In this document: in pieces, positions 1 through 9,495 of the stretch
Layout of the letters: every line of letters begins with the position of its first letter
Numbering within the stretch: position 1 is the stretch's first letter
Assembly (NCBI RefSeq): GCF_024666615.1
Contig: NZ_CP088297.1
Location: forward strand, 2,728,001 to 2,792,000
Length of the DNA stretch: 64,000 bases
DNA from: Aquabacterium sp. J223
GTDB taxonomy: Bacteria; Pseudomonadota; Gammaproteobacteria; Burkholderiales; Burkholderiaceae_C
Direction of reading: 5' to 3'
Notes under the pieces: model-generated
Database searches by the model: none
Seen by the model: only the letters and a program-made list of their open reading frames with translations
Told to the model about the DNA's origin: nothing
Made by a program: the position numbers and the translations under genes

Positions 1-456
1 CAACGGGTCCAGCAGCTGGCCGAGGTGGGCCTGGTTCTGCTCGGTGAAGCGCTTGCTCTTCTCGTCGAGGATGTCGGCGGCGAGCTGGCGGAACTGGTCG
101 GTCAGCGCCGCCTTGGCCTCGGTCAGCAGCGCGAGCTTCTCCTCGGACTGGCGGCGCTCGGCGTCGAGCCGGGTGATCAGTGCGGCGCGTTCGTCGCGCG
201 CGGTGTCCAGTTCGTCGCGCCAGCGGCCGGCCTGCGCCTGCAGGGCCTCGTGCTGGGCGGCCATGGCGTGGCGCTCGGCCTCCAGCCCGCGCACGCGCTC
301 GCGCAGCGTGGCCAGCTCGGCCTGGGCGTTGCCATGCGCTTCGGCCAGCGCGGCGGCGCTGCGGCCGCGCCACCACAGCGCCGCGGCCACGGCGCCGACC
401 AAGGTGCCGATCAGCAACGCCAGCAGCGGGAACATCAGGGGAAGGGTCTCGGTCAT
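1..456 (-). CDS. rmuC: RmuC family DNA recombination protein, N-terminal part (runs off window)
   Basis: This is the first 152 codons of a gene that continues past the left edge. The product starts with a hydrophobic anchor of about residues 5-28 ending at a WWRGR boundary. A long Ala/Glu/Arg-rich coiled coil follows (LRERVRGLEAERHAM and onward), then KRFTEQNQAHLGQLLDPL, which is the start of the conserved RmuC core. RmuC proteins limit inversions at short repeats and resemble nucleases; the catalytic core lies outside the window. The ATG at 456 overlaps the recD stop by 4 bases (ATGA), so it is very likely the last gene of the recCBD transcript. The coupling to recCBD fits a shared role in handling broken ends, which is an inference. 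Confidence 0.88.
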   Translation of the reverse strand, partial: MTETLPLMFPLLALLIGTLVGAVAAALWWRGRSAAALAEAHGNAQAELATLRERVRGLEAERHAMAAQHEALQAQAGRWRDELDTARDERAALITRLDAERRQSEEKLALLTEAKAALTDQFRQLAADILDEKSKRFTEQNQAHLGQLLDPL

Positions 457-2360
457 GCGGAAGGGTTCGGGGCACCGGCGGCGGCTTCGGCCAGCCGGTC
501 GCGCAGGCCGCTGTCGCGGCGGGTGGGGGAGCGTACCGCGGCCTGCACCACGTCGGCCGGCGCCGCCAGCGACAGGCCCCGGCGGGCGCGGGTGACGGCG
601 GTGTAGAGCAGTTCGCGGCTGGCCACGCGGTGCGGCCGGTGCGGCAGCAGCACCAGCACGCGGTCGAATTCGGAGCCCTGCGACTTGTGCACCGTCATCG
701 CGAAGGCGGTGTCGTGCTCGGGCAGCCGCTGCGGCGGCAGCGCGCGGAAGCCGCCGTCGGGCAGCGGGACGTGCACCATCAGCCGCCCGTCGGCATCGGG
801 CAGGGTGATGCCGATGTCGCCGTTGAACAGCCGCAGCACCGGGTCGTTGCGCAGCACCATCACCGGCCGGCCGGTGAACCAGGGCGAGCGAGGATCACCG
901 GCCCCATCGGGCCGTTCGCGCTGCAGCCGCTCGCGCAGCCAGCGGGTGAGCGAGGCGTTGACCGCCGCCGTGCCCCGCGGCCCTTCGCGCAGCGCGCACA
1001 GCACCCGGAAGGACGCGAAGGCGGCGCTGGCGCCGGCCACGTCGCCGGGGTCGCGCCGCAGCGCCTCGGCGAAGGCCGCGAAGCCGTCGGCCATGTCGCG
1101 CCGCACGGCGGGCGACGGCGCCTCGCCGCGGTCGTCGTGCCAGCGCAGGTCGCCGCCGTCGGCGCTGCGCAGCGCCTGCAGCAGGCCGTCGGCCTCACCG
1201 GCCTTGAGGTGGCCGGCCAGGCGGCCGATGGCCGAGCCGGCGCTGAAGCGGAAGTTGCGCTGGAACCAGACGGTGCTGTCGACCAACGGTCCCGCGACCG
1301 TGGCAGCAGGGGGCAGGGCGTCGGCTGGCAGGCCGCAGGCGTCGGCGAGGTCGCGCCGGGCGGCCACGCTCAGGTGGGCGTCGGCGCTCAGTTCGGCGAA
1401 CACGGCGCCGGCCTCCACCGCTGCCAGCTGGTCCTTGTCGCCGAGCAGCACCAGCCGCGCCGTCGGCGGCACCGCGTCCAGCAGCCGCGCGGCCAGCGAC
1501 AGGTCGAGCATGGACGCCTCGTCGACCACCAGTGCCTCCACCGGCAGCGGGTTCGCGGCGTGGTGGGTGAACCCGTCGGGCCGCGCGCCGAGCAGCCGGT
1601 GCAGCGTGGTCGCCTCGGCCGGCAGCCGCTCGCGCAGCGCGGGCGGCAGCGCCGCGCCGCGCTCGCGCAGCGCCTCGCCCAACCGCGCGGCCGCCTTGCC
1701 GGTGGGCGCCGCCAGCGCGATGCGGCAATCGGGGTCGTCGGCCAGCAGGCAGCCGAGCAGCGCGACCACGGTGGTGGTCTTGCCGGTGCCGGGGCCGCCG
1801 CTGATGACGGTCAGCCGCTGGCGCAGCGCCAGCGCGGTGGCCAGCTGCTGCCAGTCCACCGCCTCGTGGCCGCGCGGGAACAGCTCGCGCAGCAGCGCAC
1901 GGGCGGCCGGCGACGGCGGCGACGGCGGCGCGTTGGCGGCGGCGACCAGCCGCCGCGCCAGGCGCCGTTCCTGGTCGAAGTGGCGGTGCAGGTAGAGACG
2001 GTCGTGCGCGTCGATCACCAGCGGCAGCGGATCCGGCGCGTCGCCCTCGGGCGAGCCGCCGACCACGGCGCTGGCCAGCAGCCGTTGCCGCCAGCCGTCG
2101 AGGTCGCCCTCGGTCGCGAGCGCCGACAGCGCGATGCCGACATGGCCGTCGCTGGCGGCCAGGCTCAGCGCCTGCGCCGCCTCGGCCGCGGCCTGGGCCG
2201 CCCCGTCGTCGGGCTGCAGCCGCAGGGACCAGCGGCGCACCTGGTGCGCCAGCGCCCGGGCCAGGCGCTGCTCGGCGGTGTCGGCCGGAGGGTGGATCAC
2301 CTCCACCGGCGGCGGCAGCTCATCGGCCGGCGGCAGACCGTCGAAGAGGTCGGCGCTCAT
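453..2360 (-). CDS. recD: Exodeoxyribonuclease V alpha subunit RecD
   Basis: A 635-aa superfamily 1B helicase, the 5'-3' motor of the RecBCD enzyme that processes double-strand breaks. Visible motifs are the Walker A GGPGTGKTTT at about residues 188-197, Walker B-like VVDEASMLDLSLAARLL, GDKDQLAAVEAGAVFAEL, the C-terminal TVHKSQGSEFDRV, and ELLYTAVTRARRGL. The length matches the family (about 600-690 aa). The ATG at 2360 overlaps the recB stop by 4 bases and the gene ends with a 4-base overlap onto rmuC, so translation is probably coupled. The order recC-recB-recD is normal for Burkholderiales. Confidence 0.97.
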   Translation of the reverse strand: MSADLFDGLPPADELPPPVEVIHPPADTAEQRLARALAHQVRRWSLRLQPDDGAAQAAAEAAQALSLAASDGHVGIALSALATEGDLDGWRQRLLASAVVGGSPEGDAPDPLPLVIDAHDRLYLHRHFDQERRLARRLVAAANAPPSPPSPAARALLRELFPRGHEAVDWQQLATALALRQRLTVISGGPGTGKTTTVVALLGCLLADDPDCRIALAAPTGKAAARLGEALRERGAALPPALRERLPAEATTLHRLLGARPDGFTHHAANPLPVEALVVDEASMLDLSLAARLLDAVPPTARLVLLGDKDQLAAVEAGAVFAELSADAHLSVAARRDLADACGLPADALPPAATVAGPLVDSTVWFQRNFRFSAGSAIGRLAGHLKAGEADGLLQALRSADGGDLRWHDDRGEAPSPAVRRDMADGFAAFAEALRRDPGDVAGASAAFASFRVLCALREGPRGTAAVNASLTRWLRERLQRERPDGAGDPRSPWFTGRPVMVLRNDPVLRLFNGDIGITLPDADGRLMVHVPLPDGGFRALPPQRLPEHDTAFAMTVHKSQGSEFDRVLVLLPHRPHRVASRELLYTAVTRARRGLSLAAPADVVQAAVRSPTRRDSGLRDRLAEAAAGAPNPSA

Positions 2361-5300
2361 GCAGCACTCCGGGTGTCAACACCGTCGAGCAGCGCCGAGA
2401 AGGCCTCGACCAGCGCCCGCGGCGGCTTCCAGGCGTGCACGCCGGCGCGTCCCCAGGCCGGCCGCACGCCGCGCACGAAGAGGTACAGCGCGCCGCCGTG
2501 GTGCTGCTCGTAGCGGTAGCCGGGCAGCCGCCGCTGCAGGTGGCGGTGCAGCGCCAGGCAGTAGATCAGCGCCTGCAGCGCATAGCCGTGCTGCGCCATC
2601 GCCCGCTGCAGCGACGCCGCCGCGTAGTCGGCCGGTGCGTCGCCCAGGTGGTTCGACTTCCAGTCGACGACGAAGAAGCGGCCCTGGTGCTCGACCACCA
2701 GGTCGATGAAGCCGCGCAGGTACCCCTGCAGCTCGCCGAACGACAGCGCCGGCGCCGCCACGCCATGCCGCTGCAGCAGGGCCGACAGCGCGCCGGCGCG
2801 CAGGCGGCGCGACGGCAGCGTGAACTCCAGCTCGACCAGCCGCCGGCGCGGCGTGACCTCGGCCAGGCGCAGGCCTCCGTCGCGACCCTCCATCAGCGGC
2901 GTCTGCACCACGGCCTCGACCGCGCCGCGCAGCATGGCGGCCAGCGGCGCGCCGGGCGCCTGCGCGGCCACGCCGGCATGGCGGCGCAGGACGCTGTCGA
3001 TCGCCGGCGGCCAGCCGTCGGGGTCGGTGAAGTCGATGCGCTCGAAGACGGCGTGCAGGCAGTCGCCGGCCGCCGGCCCGCGGGGGAAGCGCAGGATGTC
3101 GGTGTCGGCCAGCGCCATGGCGGGCGCCGGCGGCGGCGCCGGGTCGTCGACGCGGGCATCGTGGTCGGTGGCCGCGCCCTCGTGGCGGGCGCCGTGCGCC
3201 AGGCTGCTGTAGCTGCCCAGCCACCAGGCGCCGGGCAGGCGGGCCGGCGGCGGCAACGCCTGCACCGCCAGCGGATCGGGCCGTTCCGCCGGCAGCACCG
3301 TCCCCGCCGCCGAGGGCAGCGGCGACAGGTCGACCGCCGGTGCATGGCGGACCGCGAACGCCTGCCAGGCCGAGGCCAGCGTCGCCGGGTCCACGCCGTG
3401 GGCGAGCCAGTCGGCGGGGGTGCGGCCGCCGCCGGCGACCAGCCAGTGCAGCGGCGAGCGGTCGCCCTCGCCGACGCTCGTGCCGCGGCCGCTGCGCCGG
3501 CCGTACCGGCCGACCACGACATGGCAGCGGTGCACCGCCCGCGTCAGCGCCACGTAGAGCAGCCGCAGGTGCTCCGCCATGGCCTCGGCGGCGATGCGCC
3601 CGGCGCGGGCGTCGGCGTCCGGTTTCGGCAGGTCGCCGCGCAGGTCCAGCACCAGCCGGCCGTCGTCGTCGTGCCACTCCACGGCCTCGCCGCTGGCCGC
3701 GCGACGGGCGCCGGTGTCGCCGTCGAAGAGGAAGGGACAGAACACCAGGGGGTACTCCAGCCCCTTGCTGCGGTGGATGGTGACGATCTGCACCAGGTGG
3801 CGGTCGGACTCCAGCCGCAGCTCGGTGGCCTCCGACGCGCGGCGCTCGCGGCGCTGCCGCTGCAGCCAGGCCAGCAGCGCCTGCGGCGTCAGCGGCTCGG
3901 CCTCGGCCTGCTGCAGCAGTTCGGCCAGGTGCAGCAGGTTGGTCATGCGGCGCTCGCCGTCGGGGCGGGCGAGCAGGCGGCCGGCGACGTCTTCACGACG
4001 CATCAGGCCGCGCAGCACCACGCCGATGCCCTGCTGGCGCCAGCGTTCGCGGTCCTCGGCGAAGCGCTCGACCCAGGCCAGCAGGCCGTCCTCGTCCTCC
4101 ATCAGCCGGTGCAGCGACGGCGCGTCGTGGCCGAGCAGTTCGGTGGCCAGCGCGGCGCGCAGCAGGCGCTCGCGGCCGGGCTGCAGCAGGGCGGTCAACA
4201 GGCGTTCGAGTTCCTCGGCGTCGACGCTGGAAAAGACGCTGGCCTGCGACACCTCCACGCTGCCGACACCCACCGCCGCCAGCGCCTGCCGCATGCGGGC
4301 GGCCTGGGCATGGCTGCGCACCAGCACCGCGATGTCGCCGGCGCCCAGCGGCCGGCCCTCGAGCAGCAGCCGGCCGGCCCGCGCCTGGCCGAGCAGCCGG
4401 GCGATCTCGCCCGCGCACGCCTGCGCGGCCAGGTGCAGCGCCTGCGCCTTGTCCAGCGGCTGGCCGTCGTCGCCGTCGGGCAGGGTCCACAGCTGCAGCG
4501 GCGCCGGCGGCGCGACGCCGGCGGCGTCCAGCCGGGGCCGCGGCTTGTCGCCCGGCTGCACCGGGTGGAAGTCCAGCCCCTCGATGAAGAAGGCCCGCGG
4601 GTGGCCGCCGAACAGGCCGTTGAGGCCGTCGATCAGCCCCGGCACCGAGCGCTGGTTGTGCGCCAGGCCGTGCCGCGCCCCGGCCGTCGATCGCGCCTGC
4701 AGGTAGGTGTGCAGGTCGGCGTTGCGGAAGCTGTAGATGGCCTGCTTCGGATCGCCGATCAGGAACAGCGGCTGCCGTGACGGGCCCCACACCGCCTCGA
4801 AGATCGCCCACTGCAGCGGGTCGGTGTCCTGGAACTCGTCGATCAGCACGGCGGGAAAGCGCGCGCGCAGGGTCGCGGCCAGCGCCGCGCCATGCGGTCC
4901 GGTCAACCGCTCGTGCAGGTTGGCGAGCATGTCGTCGAAGGCGACGACGCGGCGTTCGCGCTTGAGCTGGCGAAGCGCCTCGGGGCCGGTGGTGAGCAGT
5001 TCGCGCAGGAGCGCCAGGCGGTGCAGGCCCGCGGCATGTCCAGTCGCCTCGCGCCGGTCGAGCAGGTCCTGCGCCAGGGCGAAGAAGGGGTGCTCCGGCG
5101 TCACCTTGCCGGCCTTGGTGCAGGCGCGCAGCCGGGCCTCGCCGAGCAGGTCGAGCCTGTCCAGCGTGGCGTCGGCCGCCACGGGATCGGCCGATCGCAG
5201 CAGGCGGTCCCACTGCTCGAACGACTTCTGCAGCGTCGCCTCCTTGTAGGTGACGCCGTTGAGGTTCGCGGCACGGCTGCGCCGCAGCAGCTCGACGATG

Positions 5301-6028
5301 GCTTCGCGCTCGCGCGCCCACAGCGCCCGGGCCGCGTCGTGGGCCGCCCGCAGGCCGTCGAGGTCGAAGCCCGGCAGCGGGCCGGCGTCCAGCGCCTCGG
5401 GCCAGCGCAGCACGGCCAGCGGCCTTGGCGATGCGGCGCCGCAGCAGCTCGGCATGGCGCTCGGGGAGTCGCCCCTGGCGAGCAGCAGCGCCGCCACCGG
5501 CGCCGGCAGCGCCGGGCCTGCGATGCGCCGGCGCCAGAAGTCCTGCACCACCTGCAGCCGCAGCGCGCCGTCGTCGGTCAGCAGCTCGGTGGCCAGCGGC
5601 AGGCCGGCGCTGAAGGGCGCGTCGGCCAGCGCGCGCTGGCAGAAGCCGTGGATGGTGAGGATGGCCGCCTCGTCGAAGGTCTGCAGCGCGGCGTCGAGCC
5701 GCTGCCCCAGCAGCGCATCGGCCAGGCCGAGTTCGTCGCGCAGACGGCGCAGCAGGCCGGCGACGAAGGGGTCGTCGGCGCAGCGGGTGTCGCCGCGCAG
5801 CGCCTTCGACGTCTGCGCGATGCGGCCGCGGATGCGCTCGTGCAGCTCGGCGGTGGCGGCGTTGGTGAAGGTGACGACCAGCACCTGCTCCACCGGCAGG
5901 CCGCGTTCAAGCAGCAGGCGCAGCACCAGCCCGCACAGGTTCCAGGTCTTGCCGGTGCCGGCCGAGGCCTCGATCAGCTGCGTGCCATCGAGCGGGCAGT
6001 GGAAGACGTCCAGCGGCTCCAGGTTCAT
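2357..6028 (-). CDS. recB: Exodeoxyribonuclease V beta subunit RecB
   Basis: A 1223-aa UvrD-type helicase fused to a C-terminal nuclease. Motifs in order: Walker A IEASAGTGKTWNL at residues 19-31, ILTIHGFCQRAL, Walker B AVLIDEFQDTDPLQW, LFLIGDPKQAIYSFR, IVTIHRSKGLEYPLVFCP, LRLLYVALTRAVHRC, then the nuclease signature GFIDLVV...VVDWKSNHLG. The start ATG at 6028 overlaps the recC stop by 4 bases. The open frame continues far upstream of this ATG, but that is antisense-like readthrough over recC. At about 5421-5466 a short stretch reads SAMPSCCGAASPR where a neighbouring frame gives a helix-like ERHAELLRRRIAK, suggesting two compensating indels (see findings). Function should be intact either way. 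Confidence 0.96.
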   Translation of the reverse strand: MNLEPLDVFHCPLDGTQLIEASAGTGKTWNLCGLVLRLLLERGLPVEQVLVVTFTNAATAELHERIRGRIAQTSKALRGDTRCADDPFVAGLLRRLRDELGLADALLGQRLDAALQTFDEAAILTIHGFCQRALADAPFSAGLPLATELLTDDGALRLQVVQDFWRRRIAGPALPAPVAALLLARGDSPSAMPSCCGAASPRPLAVLRWPEALDAGPLPGFDLDGLRAAHDAARALWAREREAIVELLRRSRAANLNGVTYKEATLQKSFEQWDRLLRSADPVAADATLDRLDLLGEARLRACTKAGKVTPEHPFFALAQDLLDRREATGHAAGLHRLALLRELLTTGPEALRQLKRERRVVAFDDMLANLHERLTGPHGAALAATLRARFPAVLIDEFQDTDPLQWAIFEAVWGPSRQPLFLIGDPKQAIYSFRNADLHTYLQARSTAGARHGLAHNQRSVPGLIDGLNGLFGGHPRAFFIEGLDFHPVQPGDKPRPRLDAAGVAPPAPLQLWTLPDGDDGQPLDKAQALHLAAQACAGEIARLLGQARAGRLLLEGRPLGAGDIAVLVRSHAQAARMRQALAAVGVGSVEVSQASVFSSVDAEELERLLTALLQPGRERLLRAALATELLGHDAPSLHRLMEDEDGLLAWVERFAEDRERWRQQGIGVVLRGLMRREDVAGRLLARPDGERRMTNLLHLAELLQQAEAEPLTPQALLAWLQRQRRERRASEATELRLESDRHLVQIVTIHRSKGLEYPLVFCPFLFDGDTGARRAASGEAVEWHDDDGRLVLDLRGDLPKPDADARAGRIAAEAMAEHLRLLYVALTRAVHRCHVVVGRYGRRSGRGTSVGEGDRSPLHWLVAGGGRTPADWLAHGVDPATLASAWQAFAVRHAPAVDLSPLPSAAGTVLPAERPDPLAVQALPPPARLPGAWWLGSYSSLAHGARHEGAATDHDARVDDPAPPPAPAMALADTDILRFPRGPAAGDCLHAVFERIDFTDPDGWPPAIDSVLRRHAGVAAQAPGAPLAAMLRGAVEAVVQTPLMEGRDGGLRLAEVTPRRRLVELEFTLPSRRLRAGALSALLQRHGVAAPALSFGELQGYLRGFIDLVVEHQGRFFVVDWKSNHLGDAPADYAAASLQRAMAQHGYALQALIYCLALHRHLQRRLPGYRYEQHHGGALYLFVRGVRPAWGRAGVHAWKPPRALVEAFSALLDGVDTRSAA

Positions 6029-9000
6029 CGGCCCGGCTCCTGCAGGTGCTGCGACAGCGGCCCGTACACCGCCTCGGCGCAACGCGCGAAGTGCTCGTCC
6101 AGCGGGTCGGCCATGCCGCGCAGGGCCAGGCGCCAGGCGGGGTCGTCGCCTTCGCCGCCGCGGCCGGCGCTGCCGTGCCAGGCGCGGCGCGTGGGGCCGG
6201 GCTGTCGGTCGCAGGTCCACCAGGTCCAGGCCGTCTTCGGGAAGAAGTGCAGGGGGGTGCCGAGGCCTTCGCGGTACAGGGCGAGCAGTTCGCGCAGCCG
6301 CTGCGGTGCGTCGGGCACCGGCGTGAGGTCGAAGCCGCCGTCCAGCGCCAGCATGCGGGTGCGCGGCGCGGCGTCGGCGGGCGCGGCGGCGCACAGCAGC
6401 AGGTGCGACAGCCAGGCGCGCAGCCGCTCCTGCGCGCGGATGGCGCCGGCGCGCCACTGCACCAGGCCCTGCGGGCGCAGGCCGGCCAAGTGACCGTGCA
6501 GCCGCCAGGCCTCGCCGCCGAGGTCGAGGTCCAGCACCACCGGCCGGGTGGGCAGCGGTGCGTCGGCCAGCACCGGGCGCAGCCGTTGCGCCAGGTCGTG
6601 CAGGCCGGTCAGCGCCTGCGCTCGGCGCTGGCGGCCCAGCGGGCCGGCCGGCAGCTCGGTGCCGGCCTCGGCCAGGGCCTCCACGCCGGCCGGGGCCCGG
6701 CCCTCCAGCAACGCCGGCAGCAGCCGCTGGCCGAGGCCGTAGACCGACAGGCCGTCCGGCGTGAACGGCTCGCAGTCGTCCAGCGCCTCGGCCGGCCGCG
6801 GCAGGTCGACCTGCAGCCGGTGCTTCAGCAGCGCGCGCGCCGGGTGGCTGAAGAACTCGATGAGCCGCGCCAGCGTCGGCTGGCGCCAGTCGCCGTCGGG
6901 AGGCGGCAGCGGTCGGATGAAGAACGGTGCCTGCGGCGCATCGTCGCGGTCGTCCTCGAGGTCCGGGTCGTCCTCCACGGCGGTCGGTGCAATGGCCTCG
7001 TTGGCCGGCGGCGACCCCAGGGCGCGCCGCAGCGCCTGCGCCAGCTCCTCGGCGTGGCTGCGCTGTCGCGGGTCGCTCCCGGCCAGGAAGCTCTCCAGTG
7101 CGAAGGGCTGCAGCGGGTGCTCGACCACCAGGCGACGGCGTGCGGCCGCCTCGTCCATCACCGGCGTGGTGACGGCCGGCAACACGAACTCGAGCAGCTC
7201 GTCGACCAGCACCGAGGGCGGCAGCGGCTGGTTGTCGCGGGCGCTGCGGCCGGTGTGGCTGAGGTGGAGCTGCTCGCGCGCGGCCAGCACCAGGTCGAGG
7301 AAGAGGTTGCGCTCGTCCAGCCGGCGCTGTCGGTCGCCCTCGCGCGGCTGGCGCGCCATCAGGTCGAACTCGGGCGGTCGTTGGCGGCCGGGGAAGGCGC
7401 CGTCGTCCAGGCCGATCACGCAGACGATGCGGTAGGGCAGCCCTCGCAGCGGCGTCATGCCGGTGAAGGTGATCGCGCCGGTGGGCGTGGCGCCGCGCGC
7501 CGGGTCGTCCAGCTGCCGCGCCAGCGCCTCGCGCAGCACCGCCAGCGGCAGCGGTGCGGCGGGGTCCGCGGCGCGCAGCGTGTCGCCGAGGGCGGCGATG
7601 GCGGCCTGCAGTTCGCGGGCGTCGTCGGCCTCGTCGGCGGACGCCTCGACGAAGTCGTCGACCAGGGCCGCCAGCCGCGCCGGCCAGGCGCCGGCGGGCA
7701 GCGCGGTGCCGGCCAGCACCTGCAGGCCTTGCAGCCGCTGCACCAGCTGCCACAGCGCGCCCAGCGGCAGCGCGCGGCGGCCCTCGATGTCCCCCACCGG
7801 CAGCCGGCCGGCGAGCGGGGCGGAGGGCGGGCGATCGCCGGGCAGCGCATGGCCCAGCAGCAGCCGGTCCAGGCCGTCCTCGAAGCTGTGGGCCCCGGCG
7901 TCGCCCAGGCCGAGCGCCTGGCGCTGCGCGCCGTCCAGGCCCCAATGCACGCCGGCGGCGTTCAGCGCGTCGCCGAGCTGGGCCAGCGCCTCGTCGTCGA
8001 GGCCGAAACGGCGGGCCACCGGCGGCTGCGCCAGCAGGCCGGTGACCTCGGTCACCGTGCAGCGCGCGCCGGCCAGCGCCAGCACGCCGAGCAGCGCCTG
8101 CGCCAGCGGGTTGAGCCGGCTGCGCGAGCGGCCGCTGATGGAGAACGGCAGGGCGCGTTCGGCCGGCACGGTGCCGAAGACGGCCTCGACCAGCGGCGCG
8201 GTGGCGTCGAGGTCGGGCGTGACCACCAGCACGTCGCCCGGTCGCAGCGTCGGGTCGGCGGCGAAGCGGGCGAGCAGCCGGTCCTGCAGCACCTCCAGCT
8301 CGCGCAGGCGGGAATGGGCCACGTGCACTTCCAGGCTGCGGTCGTCCTCGGCCAGCGGCCACGCACCGGGCACCGGCTGCTGCAGGTCGAGCAGGCTGTC
8401 CTGCAGGCGGGCGAGCAGGGTGGGCCGCGCCGCCTCGACGAAGGCGCCGTCGTCGACCAGCGACTCGCCCGCCGCCTCGATCAGCAGCGCCACCTGCGAC
8501 TGGGTCTGCCGGCCCCAGCCGGCGAGCAGGCGGTGGCCGATCTCGTGACCCTGGTCGCGGCCCTCGGCGCGCAGGCGGGCCAGCACCCGGCCGTCGACGA
8601 TCTCGAACCAGTACTCGCGGCAGGGGTTGAGCACGTGCAGGTGCAGGTCCGTCCAACGGCCCATGCCGGCCAGCAGCTTCAGGTACAGCGGCGGGATGGC
8701 GGGCAGGGCGATGAGGTGCACGCCGGTCGGCAGGCCGTGGTCGGCGAGGGCCTGCGGCCCCTGGGCGCCGAGCCGGTCGAGGGCGGCGAGGAAGGCGTCG
8801 GCCGGGTGAGCCGGCCGCAGGCGCAGGCCGGCGGCCAGGCGTTGCCAGAGGGCGGCCTGCCAGGCCTCGTCGGCGTCGCCTTCCAGCACCCGCCGGCCGC
8901 GTTCCCACGACTGCAGCCACTGCGGCCGGTAGGTGAGGTACTGGTCGAACAGCGACGCCACCTGCTGCGCCAGGTCCCAGCGCATCACCGCATCGGCCTG

Positions 9001-9345
9001 CGCCAGCCAGCCCTGCAGCCGGGGGTGGTCGGCGGCGAAGGCCGGGTCGACCAGCGCGTCCCACACGCGCCAGGCGAGCACGCCGGGGGCGAAGGGCGAG
9101 GCCTCGGCGACGTCGGGCACCAGGCGGGCGATCTGCCGCCACAGCCACTGCGCGAGGAAGGCGAACTCGACGTTGGCGCACACGCCGTGGCGGTCGGCGA
9201 TGGCCAGCGTCAGCGCCCGCTGCACGGCGGCCCCGGGCACGATCACCGTCGGGGCGTCGAACACCCCGCCGGGGGCCTCGTCCAGGCGCTGCAGCAGCCC
9301 GTCGCGCAGGACCTCGAAGCGGTTGGAGAAGTGGAGGTGGAGCAT
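6025..9345 (-). CDS. recC: Exodeoxyribonuclease V gamma subunit RecC
   Basis: An 1106-aa RecC, the Chi-recognition and scaffold subunit of RecBCD (E. coli RecC is 1122 aa). The N-terminus MLHLHFSNRFEVLRDGLL and a following VIVPGAAVQRALTLAIA are typical, as are FAFLAQWLWRQIARLVPDV, VTPDLDATAPLVEAVFG, PFSISGRSRSRLNPLAQAL, and the inner ITFTGMTPLRGLPYRIVCVI. The catalytic helicase motifs are absent, as expected for this inactive-helicase family. It starts 150 bp from a divergent tctC-like gene and is the first gene of the recC-recB-recD-rmuC unit. Confidence 0.96.
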   Translation of the reverse strand: MLHLHFSNRFEVLRDGLLQRLDEAPGGVFDAPTVIVPGAAVQRALTLAIADRHGVCANVEFAFLAQWLWRQIARLVPDVAEASPFAPGVLAWRVWDALVDPAFAADHPRLQGWLAQADAVMRWDLAQQVASLFDQYLTYRPQWLQSWERGRRVLEGDADEAWQAALWQRLAAGLRLRPAHPADAFLAALDRLGAQGPQALADHGLPTGVHLIALPAIPPLYLKLLAGMGRWTDLHLHVLNPCREYWFEIVDGRVLARLRAEGRDQGHEIGHRLLAGWGRQTQSQVALLIEAAGESLVDDGAFVEAARPTLLARLQDSLLDLQQPVPGAWPLAEDDRSLEVHVAHSRLRELEVLQDRLLARFAADPTLRPGDVLVVTPDLDATAPLVEAVFGTVPAERALPFSISGRSRSRLNPLAQALLGVLALAGARCTVTEVTGLLAQPPVARRFGLDDEALAQLGDALNAAGVHWGLDGAQRQALGLGDAGAHSFEDGLDRLLLGHALPGDRPPSAPLAGRLPVGDIEGRRALPLGALWQLVQRLQGLQVLAGTALPAGAWPARLAALVDDFVEASADEADDARELQAAIAALGDTLRAADPAAPLPLAVLREALARQLDDPARGATPTGAITFTGMTPLRGLPYRIVCVIGLDDGAFPGRQRPPEFDLMARQPREGDRQRRLDERNLFLDLVLAAREQLHLSHTGRSARDNQPLPPSVLVDELLEFVLPAVTTPVMDEAAARRRLVVEHPLQPFALESFLAGSDPRQRSHAEELAQALRRALGSPPANEAIAPTAVEDDPDLEDDRDDAPQAPFFIRPLPPPDGDWRQPTLARLIEFFSHPARALLKHRLQVDLPRPAEALDDCEPFTPDGLSVYGLGQRLLPALLEGRAPAGVEALAEAGTELPAGPLGRQRRAQALTGLHDLAQRLRPVLADAPLPTRPVVLDLDLGGEAWRLHGHLAGLRPQGLVQWRAGAIRAQERLRAWLSHLLLCAAAPADAAPRTRMLALDGGFDLTPVPDAPQRLRELLALYREGLGTPLHFFPKTAWTWWTCDRQPGPTRRAWHGSAGRGGEGDDPAWRLALRGMADPLDEHFARCAEAVYGPLSQHLQEPGR

Positions 9346-9425
9346 CGGCGGGCAGGGCGACGGGGGAGTCTACGGGGGGGCGTGGCGGCGGTGGCCGGGT
9401 CGAGGACCGTCCAGTGTGGCGGCGG

Positions 9426-9446
9426 CCTGGCTCATGAGGTGAGCCA
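9426..9446. promoter_or_regulatory. Inverted repeat in the recC / tctC-like divergent intergenic region
   Basis: A perfect 8-bp dyad CTGGCTCA-TGAGG-TGAGCCAG sits 50 bp before the tctC-like ATG and about 80 bp from the recC ATG. Position and symmetry fit an operator for a dimeric regulator of either gene. No regulator is encoded next to it, and a weak hairpin is equally possible. Confidence 0.35.
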
Positions 9447-9495
9447 GCCCGGCTTGGCTACCATCGCCGCCCGTCCACCGCCCACCCGTTCCACC

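Noticed and set aside
180-2513. Long open frames on the plus strand opposite rmuC and recD
   Set aside because: They are shadows of high-GC coding on the other strand: Arg/Gln/Gly-rich products with no domains and poor codon bias.
6046-9480. Plus-strand frame of over 1100 codons running into the tctC-like gene
   Set aside because: Only the part from 9496 has signal peptide and family motifs. The rest is antisense to recC and low in complexity.
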